From positions 4,903,001 through 4,967,000 of the forward strand of contig OX335660.1 in assembly GCA_946894095.1 (NCBI GenBank): a DNA stretch of 64,000 nucleotides, given 5' to 3'. Of the stretch, positions 61,724 through 64,000 are shown piece by piece (position 1 is the first letter of the stretch; each line of letters begins with the position of its first letter). The notes under the pieces are model-generated. The model did not search any database. It was not told the DNA's origin and was given only the letters and a program-made list of their open reading frames with translations. Source of the stretch: Incurvaria masculella. Lineage: Eukaryota > Arthropoda > Insecta > Lepidoptera > Incurvariidae. Both the position numbers and the translations under genes were made by a program.

Positions 61724-61845
61724 TTGCTATTTCCCTGTGCAGACAAGAGCTACGACTGGCTTGGCAGAATAGTCAAGGACCTAAAGCCATACATCTACAC
61801 ATAACACAACTCCAACGAATAAATAGGTAAGCGAAATGTCTAGAA

Positions 61846-62679
61846 TTACTACTCGAGGAGGTTACCTCCAAGGCTCGGGGAAAATCCGTCTCCGAGCCTT
61901 GCTCGGGCTGCCCCACGTACTCTGGCGGGGAGGGGCAACATCTCACATACATCCAGGAGCGTCTCAAAGTCGCTACTGGATGTCAGTGGTCTGGCGGCAA
62001 GCCTGCCACTTACAACACTACAAACAACACACACGCCATTCTTGTGGCGGATTGTGCCGTCCCATGCCGCAAAGCGCCCGGCAAGCGCCGTAGGCACCAC
62101 CCGCCACCATATCTGCAGAAATACACCCTGGGACAAGAAAATGTGGGAAACCGTTTACCTCGAGCAGGCACTTACAAAACCACACCTGTTGCCGGTGCTA
62201 GCTGTGGCTCCTTGGAGCCCGCCGACGCCGAAAACAGAAATACACCTGTTGCCGGTGCCCTCTGTGGTCCTTCGGGTTTCGCTGGCGTCGGCAAAAACAG
62301 TAGCACACCTGCTGCCGGTGCAAGCTGTGGTCCCATGGGACACGCCGAGGTCGACAACAGAAACACACCTGCTGCCGGTGCCCTCTGTGGCCCCTCGGGG
62401 CCTGCTGACGCCGAAAACAGGAACACACACGCAGCCAGAATACGCAGTGGCCCCTTGAGACCCACGGACACTGGCAGAGGGTCAAAGTACCCAACGACGG
62501 AGGGATCAAAACCGGAAGCCAGCCAAGAGGACGTTAACTCAAGACGTGAGGCACCCAACCAGGAGCCCAAATTCAGGCAGCCAACAAATACCCACGTGAA
62601 AGGCTATCGGCAGCGATCTACGAACGCAGTCCAGCACCAGCAAAATCCAGCAACAGCAAAATGCAGCATCAAAGGGTAA
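61846..62679 (+). CDS. Protein with 20-residue TPVAG/CG repeats
   Basis: Open from about 61846 ('LLLEEVTSKARGKSVSEPCS', 'YIQERLKVATGCQWSGGKP') through a basic region ('RKAPGKRRRHHPPPYLQKY') into five repeats of 20-21 residues (TP.AGA.CG....A.....N, about 62180-62440), then a hydrophilic tail to the stop at 62677-62679. Each repeat keeps one Cys followed by Gly. The upstream 'CSGC' could be half of a zinc finger. The start codon is unclear; an ATG at 62044 would begin mid-way. Possibly an ORF1/gag of the element whose RT lies at 63693. Confidence 0.4.
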   Translation, partial: LLLEEVTSKARGKSVSEPCSGCPTYSGGEGQHLTYIQERLKVATGCQWSGGKPATYNTTNNTHAILVADCAVPCRKAPGKRRRHHPPPYLQKYTLGQENVGNRLPRAGTYKTTPVAGASCGSLEPADAENRNTPVAGALCGPSGFAGVGKNSSTPAAGASCGPMGHAEVDNRNTPAAGALCGPSGPADAENRNTHAARIRSGPLRPTDTGRGSKYPTTEGSKPEASQEDVNSRREAPNQEPKFRQPTNTHVKGYRQRSTNAVQHQQNPATAKCSIKG

Positions 62680-63058
62680 GCGAGCTCGGCGGAAGGCAGC
62701 AAAGCAAAAAGGGCGCGTCTGGACGACACATCGTCGCCAAGAGGTGACTCAAATGTAGGAGAATTCCAAATTACTGGTATACCGCAGGTGGAGAAATTGG
62801 AACATGCCATACCCGCGAATGGTATATTTTGCTGGAATAAAAAGCATTTACAGGTAGAAGAAAACATCTTTATAAGTCCGTTCCTTTGGTCCTGAGGCTT
62901 CAATTAAAGGACAAACAGGGAATAGCAAAAATACATTGTTATATTGATTTTAGTCATAAGTATTTTTTCCTATTCCTGAAGTTTATGTAAACTAACCTAA
63001 AACATCATCAAAAATATTTTATTTTTAGACTGCTGTCTACGAATCGACATACGTAGTC

Positions 63059-63385
63059 TTGATGTCTGCCGAAGAGGAAACCTCTTCAACATTGGAAGAT
63101 ATTATTGAACAAGATGTATCAACTATTGAGCCAGTCGAGGATACAACAGTGGATGTCAACGCAGGCGTAAGCAGTGTTTTAAACTACTCGGAATTTTGTC
63201 AATATATTGACGAGTCGAAATATAACGATATTGCTGGGGAGACGGTCTACGCTTTGCTATGCTTTTTTCGCAAAAAACGTCACTGGCTTCATTGGAACGT
63301 TTTACGCAAATCTAAAAACCTTGCCCCGGTATTCGGGCCTCTACTGGGGTGGACCGTAATCCCTTGTTTCACATGGGACTTATAG
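63059..63385 (+). CDS. Module M2 protein fragment, copy 3
   Basis: A more diverged copy ('LNYSEFCQYIDESKYNDIAG', 'FFRKKRHWLHWNVLRKSKNL'), preceded by the same acceptor-like site and 5' module as copy 1. The substitutions look like older divergence than between copies 1 and 2. Confidence 0.4.
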   Translation: MMSAEEETSSTLEDIIEQDVSTIEPVEDTTVDVNAGVSSVLNYSEFCQYIDESKYNDIAGETVYALLCFFRKKRHWLHWNVLRKSKNLAPVFGPLLGWTVIPCFTWDL

Positions 63386-63692
63386 GTATATGGATACTTC
63401 AGAACTCATTCAAAAAATAGATGAAATGGTGAATGGTCATTCGAAAACTAAAACTTTTTTTTAGAAAGAAAGAAAGAACTTAAGGTGCAAATGCGAAGCA
63501 ACCAGTTCCAATTACACCTATGGCTACCCAAGAGGAGCAACACCTCCTACAGACTAAGGCTACCAGCCCCAAGTTATCAGGGGCAGCAAAGCGCCACACA
63601 AGAAAGGGGCTATCAGGAGGCCCTTTCCTTATGCCAAATAAAAAAATATTAATGACCAAGTAAGATCATTTCTAACCCAAGAAAGCGTCATT

Positions 63693-64000
63693 ATGACGCT
63701 CACTTGTGTTGACAAATGGACTAACGAGTGGAATAACCGAAATCCTATGAACGTCATTTACTTGGACTACGAGAAGGCCTTTGATAGAGTCCCAATAAAC
63801 CGTCTAACTCAAAAGCTGGAACGTTTTGGATTCCGAGGGAAACTACTGGCATTGATCAAGGACTTTCTCACAAACAGAAAATTCAGAGTACGCGTTGGCG
63901 AGGCTTATTCAGAGGCGCACAACGTGCTTAGCGGGATTCCCCAGGGTTGGTTATCGGCCCAGTCGCTTTAGGATTTTTTCTGACCGATCTACAAGCCGTA
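63693..64000 (+). pseudogene. Non-LTR reverse transcriptase, N-terminal part, cut by the window edge
   Basis: RT motifs 'VIYLDYEKAFDRVPINRLTQ' (first catalytic Asp region), 'FRGKLLALIKDFLTNRKFRV' and 'VLSGIPQG'. Directly after PQG the conserved reading changes frame ('IGPVALGFFLTDLQA') and runs off the window, so a small insertion has broken it. The palm YADD is outside. Clade not decided; CR1-like spacing. Confidence 0.75.

Larger units (their letters stand above)
59785..61995 (+). repeat. Near-identical 1.18-kb tandem duplication
   Basis: 59785-60963 is followed head to tail by a second copy from 60964. Offset is 1179, becoming 1178 after a one-base deletion near 61248. I see only a handful of substitutions. 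The second copy contains about 113 bases (after 'ggcaagcct', about 62005-62117) that are missing in the first. The junction fuses an M4 unit to M2 at a shared TGC. Confidence 0.88.
59190..63650 (+). repeat. Complex array of duplicated retroelement-like modules
   Basis: Several modules recur: M1 'ggggcagcaaagcgccacac' (59192, 60201, 61378, 63579); M2, encoding 'NYSEFCKLIDESKYYDIAG' (59806, 60985, 63184); M3, encoding 'YTVKEALGCIKMGIKNAVPM' (60379, 61557); M4, the 'TPVAG' repeats (60889, 62180); and a 5' module 'ggtatattttgctggaataa' (59439, 62820). 59377-59790 recurs at 62767-63180. The array leads into a reverse transcriptase frame at 63693, so the modules are probably ORF1-side pieces of a non-LTR element, rearranged. 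Confidence 0.75.

Noticed and set aside
62155..62570. Long minus-strand frames rich in Gly/Cys
   Set aside because: Antisense readings of the 20-residue repeat region.

Overview
This is a eukaryotic, almost certainly insect and most likely lepidopteran (moth or butterfly), stretch of transposon-rich chromosome. The evidence is GT-AG introns, poly(A) signals, animal-type transposons, and an interspersed repeat with a (GGAC)n core bracketed by inverted GGTTCCGTACC/GGTACGGAACC (about 29896-30187) of a kind I know from moth genomes. There are no bacterial genes and no rRNA. The only candidate host coding sequence is one small terminal exon (49947-50067, minus). Everything else is mobile DNA, mobile relics or unassigned spacer.

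Region 1, 1-20150: remains of a Maverick/Polinton-type (adintovirus-like) element. It has a broken protein-primed family B DNA polymerase (5237-5796 and 13432-16336), a broken packaging ATPase (16428-17052), two truncated convergent genes (17113-17439 plus; 17357-17722 minus), a BIR-domain inhibitor-of-apoptosis-like gene (18346-18882) and an acidic orphan protein (19365-19805). Most of these genes are preceded by their own TATA box. Two young elements sit in this block: a P element (1098-5093) with 30-bp perfect terminal repeats and an 8-bp target duplication, and a BEL/Pao retrotransposon (5797-13431) with 296-bp LTRs that read identical and a 5-bp target duplication inside the polymerase frame.

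Region 2, 20156-31000: a two-gene PIF/Harbinger element (20156-23413) inserted into a tRNA-Arg-like sequence; an array of CTAGATGGCG motifs (23633-24060) and tandem repeats upstream of a Ty3/gypsy-type gag relic (24701-25225); a TTAA-flanked MITE; a gypsy-type LTR (26709-26988); an inverted-repeat MITE; and a degraded Mutator-like/YqaJ element (28364-30743).

Region 3, 30877-37921: a young but internally deleted Ty3/gypsy element (LTRs 30882-31100 and 34444-34662, target duplication actag) that carries an array of about 14 mini-hairpins with different stems and one constant CAGAC loop. It is followed by an apparently complete Harbinger element (35278-37918, TSD TTA) with an open transposase and an open MADF gene.

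Region 4, 37979-50070: relic coding pieces, MITEs (two further copies of the TTAA family), a pogo/Tigger-like element (43931-45662), a pre-miRNA-like hairpin, tRNA-derived SINEs and foldback elements, ending at the candidate host exon.

Region 5, 51025-64000: 5'-truncated non-LTR retrotransposons of several clades, a transposon-associated basic ORF, a BEL tail and a protease relic, then a complex array (about 59190-63650) with a near-identical 1.18-kb tandem duplication, leading into a reverse-transcriptase frame that runs off the window.

The genes do not form a host pathway. The useful reading is stratigraphic: an old DNA-virus-like element was hit by recent P and BEL insertions, alongside several potentially active transposons. 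All identifications are by eye from motifs and family knowledge; no database search was run.
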